A stretch of 64,000 nt of DNA, from positions 32,543 to 96,542 of the forward strand of contig JAJEKB010020602.1 of assembly GCA_022393335.1 (NCBI GenBank), written 5' to 3'. Below, piece after piece: positions 1 through 12,033 of the stretch; the stretch's first letter is position 1; each line of letters opens with the position of its first letter. Origin of the DNA: Macrotrachela quadricornifera. Its lineage: Eukaryota; Rotifera; Eurotatoria; Philodinida; Philodinidae. The position numbers were made by a program, and so were the translations under genes. A model generated the notes under the pieces. It was given only the letters and a program-made list of their open reading frames with translations, was not told the origin of the DNA and ran no database searches.

Positions 1-5
1 ATGAA

Positions 6-475
6 TTAATACTTTGTCCGTTGAGTTGCTTGAACAAAAGTAAAATTATTATTTGAAATATTAGCGTTGTCTACTGATTGATCAATACCCGCTTGTGTCA
101 TTAATCCAAAATCATAAGATGAACTAGTATTACCAAAGAGAAAATTCGATGTTATTCGACGACTGTTTTCCATTTCATCAAAACCACTAATATTACCAGT
201 ACGTGATCCTATTCCTCCTTGACGAAATAAAATTGATGATTGATGATCATCAACTAAATTCAAAAATAAACTATTATTTGTCTATATTATTTAGAAAAAA
301 AAAACATACTCGAAAGGTCATTATTATTATCAACCAAAAAACGAACACGTTTTTGTTGTCCAGGAGATAAAGGACTTGGTGGTGATTTTCTATCAAATAA
401 ACAGTAATCAATAGTATTATATATCTTTTGCTTATAAAAGATAACTTACGGATCATCAAACGTACGCTTGCTCAT
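6..475 (-). CDS. Small disordered protein, possibly Jupiter/HN1 (JPT) family
   Basis: Three exons, 475-450, 389-310 and 253-6, with GT-AG introns and matching phases, give a 117-residue protein with a stop at 6-8. The N-terminus is Ser/Pro-rich (SPPSPLSP), with a basic stretch QKRVRF at about residues 19-24. The middle reads GGIGSR..GFDE..SRRITSN.LFG, which resembles the 'PPGGGS..GFDE..R..SNIFG' signature of vertebrate JPT1/HN1 microtubule-associated proteins. The tail is Asn/Gln-rich and disordered. The start of the protein (KRT..SPPSP) also recalls MCRIP proteins, but the rest does not match. No domain, signal peptide or membrane segment is visible. The exon model is firm; the family call is tentative. 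Confidence 0.6.
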
Positions 476-1469
476 TAATGAGACAAACGGAGAAGTCTAA
501 GAAAGAAAATATATTTATATGTCTTAAGATAAACAAGAGTTATAATAAATCATATACTTTCAAATTATCTCCAAAAAACGTCGATGAATGCATCTAAAAG
601 GAACATAAAATATCTATTCATATATTCGTTTAAAAACTAAATTATTTAATAATTTTTTTTTGTAAGATGTACAAATAATGATAATAATTCCAAATTATAT
701 GTTAAATAAATGTTTTTTTAACTATAACATGATACATTTCATCTATTGTGAATATTTAAGATGAAATATTTGCTTCATATGTTCATCCACTTGCTATAGT
801 AATACTTGTTTCACTGATACATTATATTTTATTATCATGTCAACATGTCATAAGAGTAGTAAAATATTTGAATAATGTACTACTTAAGTAAATTAATCTA
901 ATTCATATTGAATATTTTCCATTGGATTATTTTTTTTATAGATGAAAAAATTTTTCGTGTCTGATTCACACAAATTCTGATCGTTAAGATTGAATATAAT
1001 GAAATATAATATGAATAATTGATTGTTTAGAAGTTAATGATTTAAAATGAAAAATAAATTCATATAAAGATGAACTATTATATTTTTTAAAATAAAATAA
1101 TTAATAGCTTGACAAAGTCATAATGAAATTATTACATAGATCATATTTTGTTAATTAAAATTTATTTATTCAACATCTAGAAAAGATAATTCAAATAAAC
1201 ATCATTATTTCTAATCGCATAATGTTGCAGATTGACAAAAACTTCATTCAATTCGAATTTCTGCATAGATTAAATTGATAATGCAAAAAAAATACAAATG
1301 AAAAATAATAAATTATTTTATATTTAATCTAGAATATTTATGAGTATTTGTTAATTTTTCTATTTCTGCAAAAAAAATGATCATTTCGAATAATTTATTC
1401 AACGTTAAAAAGATGAAATACATCTGATATGATGTCATTGAATCGTAAATCGATAGAAAGCTGAACTAG
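476..1469. other. Intergenic, AT-rich
   Basis: About 1 kb of very AT-rich sequence between two minus-strand genes. It should hold the promoter of the upstream 117-aa gene and the 3' end of the B-box-like gene. No conserved coding stretch or RNA gene is seen. Confidence 0.6.
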
Positions 1470-2267
1470 TCAAAAACGTTTAGAACTACGTTGATTTTTC
1501 TCGCTATTTTCAACCTTTTCATGGAGAGTTCGACACAATGTATAGAAACCTCGATCTGGTTCGAATTGAACATGAGCTTTGCCACAAATCGGACACAATC
1601 CATTATAACCGATGAAAGACGTTTCGCACTCCAAAGCATAAAGCTCTTCATTTCTACAAAGCAATCTCCCTTTAACAAAGTACTTTTTCTTCTCAAGTTG
1701 AACATAAGTACCGACTAAATTTAAAGTACTAATATTGTTCTCAGATGAAATCTGCCCTTGATTATTTGTCATCAATTTATTTACATGATTTTCCATAATT
1801 TCAACTTCTTTCTTTATTAGTTTTACTTGATCCACAGATGCTTCACCTTCATTAATAAGTTCTTCTATTTTTGTTATAGTTTCTGACACTTCTTCTTCTT
1901 GTTTTGATATTTTCCTATTAAAATCTTCTACCTTTCGATTATACTCTTGATCAATTTCGTTATATTTCTTATCACGCCATATTTTTAATGAAGTTAATGG
2001 ACCATTTTGATAGTCTTTCATTTGTAGTTTCATTTTAACTAAAATTAAATAATAAAAAACAATTAACTAATATATTTATATAATCATAAATAAAAAATCT
2101 CTTTTACGCTCATTGAGACGATCGGTAAGTGGTAATAATTCATCATTAATTTGTATTTGATGTTCATTAAAATGTTTAGAACATATATTTTTGTTACAAT
2201 GATGACACAAGCATGTTGCAGCTCTTTTACAGCCATTGATAGAACATGCTGCTGTTGTTGAAGTCAT
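1470..2267 (-). CDS. B-box-like zinc-finger coiled-coil protein
   Basis: Two exons, 2267-2108 and 2038-1470, joined by a 69-nt intron, encode 242 residues. The N-terminus is rich in paired Cys and His (C..NGC...ATCLCHHC...IC.KH..EH, about residues 8-35), the pattern of a B-box-type zinc finger; in this style it is common in lineage-expanded rotifer proteins. Residues about 50-125 form a Lys/Glu-rich coiled coil. A second Cys cluster near the C-terminus (C..C......GLCPICGKAH) could bind another zinc. Architecture recalls TRIM proteins without a RING or a C-terminal NHL/SPRY domain. A possible 3' splice site lies 8 nt before the ATG (AG at 2276-2277). Function unknown; probably protein-protein contacts. 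Confidence 0.75.
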
Positions 2268-3643
2268 CTATTGATCTGAAGATAAATTTATCAAAATAAA
2301 ATTTTAACTTAAGATGTTCCTATTTCAATCGAAGATAAAGTATGACAAAACTATTTTGTACTGGAAAGAAACTTTTCTATCACTTCTTCTGAAACATTAG
2401 ATGCAACTAAATATGTACCCGAAAGCGAAATAAATCTAGCAAAATAAAACTATTGAAATTATCTATCAATAGAATATGAAGAGAAGATAAAATGGCTTCC
2501 ATAAGAGCGATTGCTACATAAAGATTGTATTTATAAATCTTTTTATACTTTTATCAATGAAAAATTAATGACATTTCAAAGTATGATTTGAAGAACAAGA
2601 TAAAGAATAACAATTTCAAAAAAATAAAATTTGCCCATAGTTATAATCAAGAAATTTATCATAATAAGAAAAAAGCGTGTAATCAACCGATAATAAACGA
2701 TATTCTTCATTAAAAAACTTTGTTTGACATTCTACATGTATTATTCACATCATGTTTTAAATTTCATTTATTATAATAACAATTTCTCTAATTCTATACT
2801 TATTTTATAAGTGAACAATCAACTGTTGTTTTTATTTGTTATTTTTTTCTCCAATAATAAAACTCCTTAGATTTTACATTGTCATTGTATACCTTATAAA
2901 ATTTCTTTAGAAAGATTTCTTAACATAATCAAATGAAAGATTTTCATTACTTGTTATTTATTTAGTTTATTGACTAGTTCATGTCGCTAGTAGTTGATCA
3001 AATGAATATGAAATATATGCAACCTAATTTTCTAAAATCTCCTTTTATGATAATTCATACTTAAAAACTTCAAAAATAATTACACTTTTATTTTGGCAGA
3101 AATAATTGCAAAGTTAAGAAAAATATCAATTAAAAATAATATAGATACACATTGTTATATTATTTTGCTTAATATCTTTTATGATAATCTTTGATTTCGA
3201 AATCTTTTCCGAATATTTGTACAAAATCAAATATAAAATCTTCTAATATAAAACTTACGTCGAGATGATAATACAAATATTGATCTAATGTTCAAGCTTT
3301 CATTTCTTGAAAACATTCATAAGATTCAATATTTTTTCAAAATATGTTACAATGAAATACACTCTATAATAGTAAAAGAATAAATTTAATAATTCGATAC
3401 AATTATTCTTATACGTATTTTTTCTTTATTCCTATTCGATAAAAGAATATTTATCCCATTTCTATACCATATATTTTATGTTCAAGAAGACAACAAAAAA
3501 AAAACGAAACAGTCGACTAGAAAGAGTAGTACATTAAAATACGATATAAATAATACCGACTTTTGTTTTACGAGATACATCATAAACATGGAATAAAATA
3601 AAGAACAAAAAGAAAACGATTTAAGATTTCACTGTATCATTAA
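2268..3643. other. Intergenic, AT-rich
   Basis: About 1.4 kb without a supported gene between the B-box-like gene and the PICK1 3' end. Stops are frequent in all frames and no RNA gene or repeat is recognised. Confidence 0.6.
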
Positions 3644-5475
3644 TCATTGACCAATATTTAGCAGATCATCATCTTTCATTAATTCTCGTTGAATAGAATT
3701 ATTCTCTTGCAGATCATTATTAAACAGATTATTGTCATTTACTTCACCATTTTCATCATCAATTTCATCAGCATCATTATTTCCTATTCCATAAAGTGTT
3801 GGCAAAGCTAAATCAACTTCAATTGGAAATATATCAGCTTCTTTCATTACATCATTACAATCTTTATGATATTTATCCAAAGCTGAAATAAAACGATGCA
3901 ATTGAAAAACAATATCTTGTACTAAATAGAACAAAAAAAAGAAGATTAGAAATATAAAATATTTTCAATAGGAACAAACCATGTTTTTGATCTAGTAATT
4001 CTAATTTAACAAGTACATCGGCTCGCATTTTAGCAAAACGTTCACGAGCTAGTTGACGACATCGAAGAATTAATCTAGATAAAAAAAATAAATAGGTCGT
4101 TTTTTCTTTTAAATAAGAAAATAATCAATTGAAGTTATACCGATATTCATAATTGCCTGTTTCAACACGATAAAGTGGTTCCTGTAATGCTGCATAACTA
4201 CATTCTTCATCATCCATTTCTTTCACTTTCAAACAATAAGACTAAATATATAATAAAATTAATTAACATTTTTTTCTATCTTAAGTAGATATTCAAAAGA
4301 ATTTAAACTTTCATTAAAAGTAATGCTTATTTTAACGATATTTTTCAGCTTATCACACTTTTCTGAATCAATATAAAATCTTACTAAATATTCAAACTTT
4401 GCATCAGCATATTTTTCAATTGTTAATTTTGTATCAGGAATAGCTTTTGTTAAATAAGTATTCAGATCAGCAATCATCTAAAATAGAATAAATCATTTAA
4501 AATCTAATGAAATATTATAATATATACTGGTTTAACAGTTCGAAGTAATGTAATAGCATGTCGATCAATTTGTCGATGAGCATCACCAAATTTTGAGAAT
4601 GCTTCAGATGCTTTAAATTGAGGTTCACGTGCACCAATATTAGCAAATGCATCACCAAAATTACGATGTGTATGAGCTAATTCAAATATAGCTTTAAGTA
4701 CAGCACGTGTATGTTCAATAAGACCACGATATAATTCTGATGTTCGTTCTAATTCATCTAATTTTTTAATAAGACCATCTAAAGAAAAAAAAAAGTAACT
4801 AATAGATTAATGATTAAGATTTTTTTTTATACCATTGCATAAAATAGCACGACTTAGACCAAGTGCATCAGCTGTTGTTGAACTCATTGTTTCAACAATA
4901 CGATGTTTCATTTTTTTAAGTACTAATTAAATAAAAACTAAATAAATATTTAATTATAAATCATTTATAACAAACCAATATCTAATGTTTTGCCTTCTTT
5001 GGGTTGTGCATGTAATTTATTATAATGTACTGTTACTTCCGCCTATAAGAAATCAAAACAGAATAAAATAAAATTAGAAATAAAATAAAATATTTACTTT
5101 ACAAGATTGAATCAATTTAGCTACTTCAACTTTAGTTCTTCCTTTTACCGATTTTCCATTAACTGAAATAATTTCATCACCTATTCAAACAAATAATTCT
5201 GAATTTTATAAGAAAATAATTGACAATTTACCTGCAGCTAAAGATCCATCTCGTGATGCTGATGTATTATCAAATATTTGAACTATATATAAACAAGGAC
5301 ATAATGGAGCTCCACCACCAATACTAATTCCAACTAAATTTTGAGTGTCTTTTTTTAAAGTACATGTTCCAGATGTCAATGTCATACCACTAAAATATAA
5401 AAGAAATCACATAAGGAAAAATTTAATTTCACTAGATACATACAGTGTATCTTCTTCTAAATCATTGTAATCCAT
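3644..5475 (-). CDS. PICK1: PICK1, PDZ and BAR domain trafficking adaptor
   Basis: Ten exons (5475-5444, 5389-5232, 5180-5098, 5042-4976, 4922-4833, 4778-4528, 4477-4385, 4241-4141, 4074-3980, 3921-3644) give 415 aa, the same length as human PICK1. The PDZ domain (about residues 17-100) has the KD pair (K24-D25) and the loop NLVGISIGGG of PICK1. The AH/BAR domain (about 140-355) contains MSS.TADALGLSRAILCNDG and DLNTYLTKAIPDT, near-identical to the vertebrate protein. The acidic C-terminus is retained. PICK1 binds C-terminal PDZ ligands of receptors, transporters and PKC alpha, and shapes endocytic or secretory-granule membranes through its BAR dimer. All introns are short. The call is secure. 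Confidence 0.97.
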
Positions 5476-6037
5476 TTTTAGTTTTTTTCAAATTTGTAGA
5501 TTACGAATGTTTTATAAATCGATGGAACAAAAGAACATCAAGAAAAAATAAATAATCATCATTAAATATATAGACACAACTTAATATTTGCTTTTGTATT
5601 GGATAACAGACTGGCGAGAGATGTCAGTTATTAACAAAAATAGTTTTCCCATTATGATGCGAATTAAAAGAAAAATATTGCAATTCAATCTTTATAAACG
5701 TTTTGAAATTATTTGCAAAAGAAAATTATTCATTGGAATGTTGACTTAATCTATTTTATGATTGACATCAATAAGCTGTTGAATGTATTTATTTTTGAAT
5801 ATAATTTTCTATTTCAAATGAGATAGAAGTCTATGATTTCAGAACAATTCAATAACTTTCCTTTTTCGTGAAATAAGTCTATATTTTAATAGATATCGTA
5901 TGCATATTTGTATTTATTATATATTCTCTGTTTTTTTTTTTATTTGTAATCATTATACAGAAAAATGTATTATGATTTCTTATTATTACATAAATAATAT
6001 TGAGATTTAATTCAAGTCTAATAATTGAAGATTTGTC
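5476..6037. other. Intergenic between PICK1 and a membrane-protein gene
   Basis: About 560 bp, AT-rich. It would contain the PICK1 promoter (minus strand) and the terminator of the next gene. Unlike several neighbours, no strong 3' splice site lies directly before the PICK1 ATG. Confidence 0.5.
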
Positions 6038-7531
6038 TCAATAAACAACAATTCGGTCAAATTCTGGTGTATAATCATTTTGATTATAAATACGAATTGA
6101 ATTAAAACCTTGACATAAATTAAGTGTAATAGGTAATGAAGCAATACTTTGATTTGGAGACATATTTGGAAATGTTACATTAACCGAAGGAAATAGATCG
6201 TTTACGATTATATCAGCAGATCGTGTACGATCAGTTATATAATGAAAAATAATTATTGTTTCACCACCATATTGACTTATAATTTGTTGAAAGACAAGTT
6301 CATTGATAAAACCAATATTACCAACTTTTTTTTCACCTGAACAAATAAAACATGGTTGAATTGTTGTTGAAACAAATGTGTTTAATGAAGATTCAGCTTC
6401 ATAATTAATAGCCATAATTATTGATGATGCCAAATTGGATAATGGTCTATTTAAAATACAAGGAATTAATGTTGTTGATTCAATAGTTGAAATTGAAGAA
6501 CCTATGATAGAATCAAACTATCTATGAAAAAAAAAGATTTTATTTGATTTTGTATTACTTGAATGAAAATTTTTTGTTGACATTTTCAATTCTTCAATAA
6601 ACAATGTTTGAACTATGAAAAGAAAAATTAAAATAGAAAATAAAAATTTTTTTCTATTACTTACAAGTATCTACTGGTAATTCCAAACTATGAAATGTTT
6701 TTGCAAAAATTGATTCTTTTAAATTACTTTGACATTTTTGTGTACATTCAAGTGCATAACGAAGCATTAATGAAACGATTAATTGTGTTGTAGAATTGGT
6801 ATCTGTATTACTGTCTGATTGAGTTATAATGATAACTGTCTTATTATTATGATCAAGAGTAATAGGAGAAACTACCTATTCAAGAACAAAAAAAGATTGA
6901 AAATGTATTAAATACGTTCTCATATTTAGTTTTTTTTCTACTGATGAATTTCTTCGTGTTAAATTTTGACGAATTATAAAAGCATCCATTATAGTGATAC
7001 TCGTTTTTCTTGTTAGTTTCTTACGATTAAGTTGATTTTGAAGCTTAAAAAGAAAAGAATATTTATGTTTATTTATTGAATAAAAATATAAAGACCAGAT
7101 TTTGAAGTATATATATCTTATCTATTTCTAAATCATCTGTGACATATGTCCAATTCATTAGTAGGATTGTTACTCTATCAGGTAGATTATAGACAAGAGT
7201 TCGAACTTTACTTTGAACTTTAGAAAATAAAAAAAGATAAATTAAAAAACATTTCTTTTTTTTTATAATAAAACATACTTTGATATTTTGTTTGATTTCC
7301 TTTTGCTAATGTAAATATCGGTAGAAAGGTAAAAACAATCAATGCTGCAATAATAATTATAACGAGTAATGCACAAGCAATGGTCAAGAAAATCATTGGA
7401 TTCAATCGACGTAATCTATGAAAAACAATTATTTCGTAGAGAGTATATTGAAATGAAATTGCCTACATTCCACGATTGATTGATGTTCCTCCCTCTGTAT
7501 AGTCTGCAGAAAACTCGTGTTTCAACGGCAT
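6038..7531 (-). CDS. Single-pass membrane protein with extracellular domain, unknown function
   Basis: Seven exons (7531-7467, 7415-7279, 7217-7096, 7043-6942, 6875-6665, 6612-6559, 6501-6038) give about 384 aa. A short basic N-terminus (RRLN) precedes one strong hydrophobic segment of about 27 residues (MIFLTIACALLVIIIIAALI and following; about residues 28-55), so a type II or signal-anchor topology is likely. The rest is a Thr/Ser-rich, probably extracellular region with Cys residues (CTQKCQ, CFICSG) and NxS/T sites. I recognise no family. The intron 3 donor (GTCTTT at 7095) is weak, so that junction is uncertain. The start was chosen because it is the first Met in the open exon before the membrane segment. 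Confidence 0.65.
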
Positions 7532-8390
7532 TGCTTTTGTAGGCGATGTCTTTTTTTTTCAGAAATTTTGAATAAATAAATAAATACTAAAAATGAGAAA
7601 TGGAAGATTTATAAAGAATAAGTAGTATAACGTATTTCTTAAAACTATATACGTAATGAAATGAAAAAGAAAGAATAGTAATATGTTTCTGAACATATTT
7701 TCTACTATTTTGATTACATGTCTCCGATTTCGTTCTGAGTTTAAACAACATGCAATGTATTCAACATAAAAGAAATTTAAGTACATGGTTTTCTTTTGCG
7801 CAGAATTATTCATATCAAATCAGGCTGTTTTAATACTATGATTAAAAATTGAATTCAGTTTTTTTTGCATTTCCAGTATTTCATTTCTCATTGCGTTGGA
7901 CGTATAATAGAATATAATATGATAAAGAATAAGCGAGCTAATACAAATTTTATCAATTCTATTTTTGGTATTACACTATTCTTTAATTCTTACATAGAGT
8001 AAATCCATAAAAGGGCAAACAATGAAGAATAAATTTTTTCTGTCATTTCATGTTTTCTTCAATACCTTACTCAATCATGAAAGAATTCTTTCGCTTCAAC
8101 AATTATTCGACTTGGTCATTGCTTTTATTTCGAATATATGCATATTTAATTCATATGCAATTCATTTTTAATCTATTATTAAATAGATCCAATTTTCTTG
8201 ATGTTGTTTCGATATGATAAGATTTATTAATTGAAAATATGCTATCCTGAGTCTTTTAACAGATCCGTAGTTAAACGTGATCCTCTTCAGCAGTATAATA
8301 TTAATATTCACACTTGGTGTTTAGTATCCAACATATAATTTTTATTTTATTTTATTTCCTACTGAATTCATATATCTATTATTTATATTT
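7532..8390. other. Intergenic
   Basis: About 860 bp between the membrane-protein gene promoter and the mariner remnant. A minus-strand open frame at 7559-7813 is AT-rich, Phe/Leu/Ile-heavy and resembles no family, so it is not called. Confidence 0.5.
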
Positions 8391-8965
8391 AGGTCGTACA
8401 AAAAGTTTTGAGATTTTTAAAAAAAAAATATAAAAAGAAAGAGAGAGTTGAGGTTTTGTTTTATTTAATGTTCCTAAGAGTCACCATGATTATTTATACA
8501 AAGTTCCATTCTCTCTAATAGTTTGTCAAAAGTTTTTTTAAGTTCTTCTTCTGAAATACTTTTTTATTCGCTTGAAAACCGCACGAACCAATGGTTTTTC
8601 ATCTGACTGATCAGTTAAATTTTGTTTGATATAATCATTTAGCCAATAATCACACGGTGTAAGGTTAACCGAATATGGTATATATGCCATTATATTGATA
8701 TCTTCTTTTGTTAAGTAATTAATAACATCTGGATGACGGTAAAGTGAAGCATTGTCGTAAAGCAATTATATACCTTTAGTACCATTTGACTTTCTTTGAC
8801 AACAAGCTTGAGACAATTTTGTATATAATAGTCATGATCTATAGTCTCGTCATTATCAACAGCATGCATAAGAACAGAGCCATTTGGTTTAATGAATATA
8901 GAAAATCAATTTTTTGGTTCAAATTTGCTCCGATGAACGATAGTGATTATCAATTTAGTTTGAAG
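8391..8965 (-). mobile_element. Degenerate mariner (Tc1/mariner, SETMAR-type) transposon
   Basis: The minus strand encodes fragments of a mariner transposase: T.VHRSKFEPKN..F..IFIKPNGSVLMHAVD, then DHDYYIQNCLKLVVKE, then LLYDNAS.YRHPDVINYL, then YSVNLTPCDYWLNDYIKQNL (D..CDYWL corresponds to the last catalytic Asp region), then EEELKKTFDKLLERMEL. The pieces lie in different frames, with stops and at least two frameshifts, and the N-terminal half is missing. At 8391-8412 the plus strand reads AGGTCGTACAAAAAGTTTTG, a typical mariner-type terminal repeat, about 60 bp beyond the C-terminal codons. The matching end was not found, consistent with 5' truncation near 9000. The element is dead. Confidence 0.85.
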
Positions 8966-9029
8966 TTTAAATTTTTCAACACAGCAATCAGTATTCGTAC
9001 ACAGTGATTTTAGGGATAGCCAGAGGCGT

Positions 9030-9355
9030 CCATCGCTGCTGAAAACCTGCCGCGGCCTTAGAATGAAAAGCCACCCGCGCCGCGATTGTGTATTTAAAAA
9101 GGTTGTCGTGATAGTTTTAAAAAAATGTCTCGAATTTGACTACTGTGACTGTATTATACTAGAGATATTGCTAGTGGCTTATCAAATTCATTCAATCTCA
9201 GATTGTTTTATTTGTAAACATTGAAATTCTATTAAACTTATGCAGTTTTTCAATGCACTCGAAAAAGAATGTTATCGCTGTCGCGATGGTTATTTAAAAA
9301 ACCTCCCGCTACTGCGCTGCTGCCGCCATGATTTTTTTAAAAAGACCTGCCGCTA
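9030..9355. repeat. GC-rich degenerate repeat island
   Basis: Two GC-rich blocks (about 9030-9110 and 9270-9355) stand out in AT-rich DNA. They share variants of a motif built from CTGCCGC, TCGCGAT and TATTTAAAAA followed by ACCTGCCGC or GGTTG (compare 9082-9110, 9281-9310 and 9320-9352). They look like diverged copies of one short repeat. No open reading frame continues through them. Identity unknown. Confidence 0.5.
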
Positions 9356-10580
9356 TAAACATTTCTGGAGATAACATCACTATTTGAACTTTAGTAGAGG
9401 AATATTAAAAAAATTTACACAAAATAGTGTGTTCAAAACACTAGCAGATTTCTAGTTGCTTGTTCAGCGTAGTTTTCTGCGTATACAATATAGTTTAATT
9501 AATAATATAGCATAAATCACATACATACATCTTAGAAGAGAATATCAATGCACACAGACACGTTCTGGACTAGTGAGGATTAGGACACATCAATTTTATT
9601 TTCTCGCTATATATATCCCATCAAGTTTTTATTGGAATCAGGAATATTTTATGCAATGAAAAATACTCTAGTTTCCTTTTCAGTTTTGTAAAAAGTAAAA
9701 AAAATCATCTTTCTATAAAATTTGAAAAAGTTTTTCAGCAATTTTAGCTATGCTTTTAGAAAACACAATGAATGAACATTTTCTAGAATTAAGTTTTCAG
9801 TCGGTAAAAACTGAGTACACTGGTACAACTAATATTGTTTCAAGGAATAACGCTATGATTGTAGAAGAAAAAAATTCTTAACAAAAATACTTGTATAGCG
9901 AAGCATGTGCCAGCTTTTTTGAAAATGTTTCGGCTTTCTTTTTTTTACCGAAGTAGCCATAGCCGTTTCTTGTTTCATATTCGAAATAGATATAATTCTT
10001 TTGACAAATGCACATGAATTTCATTGAAATCTTCAGAATACATCTAGAGAACCTCCATTAATAAAGTAAGCTTAAGCACGGTTCAAAATTCTGGTAACTT
10101 TACGGACTGTGACAAAAGTCATGTAGGATTTTCAGTTCAATTCAGAAGTTCCTTATAGCGAAATTTCGACCTTCCCATCAAATATCTTCTTTAGAAAATT
10201 GACGAAGTTTTTAACCGATTAGGATATGAGACATTCACAAAGAATAATTCATATTCAGTTATAAATATATCCATTAAATTAGAAAATAACTTTAATTAAT
10301 GTTTATCATCTATGACAATATAATATATAATTCATCACAAAAATGAATCAATCATTTAAAGTTTGAGAAGAAAAAAAAATGTTACAATAAAAAAATTCAC
10401 ACATAGAAAATCGTTGAAGTTTTTTTTCCTATTGTTTTAGAGGCAATTGTCAACATAATTAACTGCCAATCACAGAAAATAGTAATAGTATTGCACGAAA
10501 AGAAAGACTACAGGTGAAGAAAAATAGAAACATAAGACAAAACAGACACATTAAATGGTCAGTCATACAGATAATATTAT
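9356..10580. other. Intergenic, no supported gene
   Basis: About 1.2 kb between the GC-rich repeat and the 3' end of the SDR gene. Short open frames only; no repeat or RNA recognised. Confidence 0.5.
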
Positions 10581-11960
10581 TTATTCACATGCACTAGCAT
10601 GATTACGTTTTCGATGAATATGATGATGTGTGCCATTTAATAGATTGATATGAGATGTTGATGTTATAGAACCTCTCCTACCAGCTTTATCATATGATTC
10701 TTGTTGAATATAAATTGGTATTTTTGGATTAATCAATGTATTAAGAAGAATGAGAAAAGCTCGTGAAGGTAATATGCCTTTTACAAATGGTATTAAATAA
10801 TAGAAACGTGGTACACAAACAAATTTTCGATTTATCTATATAAAATACATATATAAACAAAAATGATTAAAAATATTGAAAACACAAACCAGAATTGCAT
10901 GCATAATTTTTTTTGCTGCATAATCAAGTGTAAGAGGTGGAACTATTGGATTAAAACGTGTTTTAGCTAATTGAAATAAATGTGTTGTAAGATAATGAGA
11001 TACAGCCGCTGTGGTGTATATACCATCGTAACCTCCTATATTAAACATTAAATTTTGTTTTTATTAAAAAAAAGTGATATTTTTACCTAAGGTTAATTCA
11101 TGATCAATACTTTCCATAAGACCAACAAGACCAAATTTCGCTGTACAAATATCAGAAAAATTTCCCAAACCAAATACAGCTGTTGAACCAAGCATTGTTA
11201 TTATATGTCCGTGATTATGAGTCATCATTGCCGGAAGAATCTTACGAATTAACTAGAATATATTCATATTCCAAAAATAAGAAATCATTGTTTATCTTTC
11301 GAAAAAAAGAAGAAATATATACCCAATAAGCAGCAAATAAATTAACATTTAAACATCGTGAAAATTCTTCTTCAGTCATATCCATAATTGATTTCGATGA
11401 TAAAATAGCCGCTTTAAATAAATAAAATATATCTATTCATATTTTTTTAATTTTTAAAAATAAACAAACCATTATTAACTAACATAGTAATATCACCAAC
11501 CTCTTTTTGAATTTTTTCTACAAGTTCATGTACTTCATCTCGATTTCCAATATCACATTTATATGCAAATACACGATTTTCACTATTAGGTGTTAATGCT
11601 AATTCTTTTGATATTAATTCAGCTGTTTGTGCATTTCCAACTTCATCAATATCACATAAAACAACAATAGCACCTCGTTTAGCAAATAAAAGTGCCATTT
11701 CTTGACCTTAATAATAAAAACAAAAATTTATAGAAAAACATAATATTATTTATTTTACCTAAACCACGTCCAGAACCTGTAATAAGTACAATTTCATTTC
11801 GAATATTTTTTTCTGTTGTTGAAAAAATATAATGACTAACAACTTGTATAATAACATGAATTATTTCAATAATTACACCTAAATAATATACAAGACTTCG
11901 AGCGTAAGACCACATTTGATTATTTATGTAAACATCTAAAAAATTGAATATCAAGATCAT
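10581..11960 (-). CDS. RDH10-like short-chain dehydrogenase (SDR16C type), catalytic Tyr replaced
   Basis: Six exons (11960-11759, 11706-11470, 11411-11323, 11252-11087, 11035-10890, 10835-10581) give about 364 aa. An N-terminal hydrophobic segment (about residues 20-42) suggests an ER or lipid-droplet anchor. The Rossmann fold is clear: TGSGRGLG at 61-68, CDID at about 85, CDIG, LVNNA at 143-147. The C-terminus follows RDH10 (PPLTLDYAAKKIMHAIL, then CVPRFYYLIPFVKGILP). RDH10-type enzymes oxidise retinol to retinal. The catalytic motif DYCASKF reads DICTAKF here: Ile211 replaces the catalytic Tyr, while Lys215 and Ser199 remain. It may be a pseudoenzyme. A start at 12008 is also open in frame but would run towards the RNF103 3' end. 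Confidence 0.88.
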
Positions 11961-12033
11961 TAATTTCCCAAAAAGAAAAGACAAGAAAAAAAAAAGATAT
12001 TTTATCACAGAGAAAAAAAAAATCCCATGTTTA

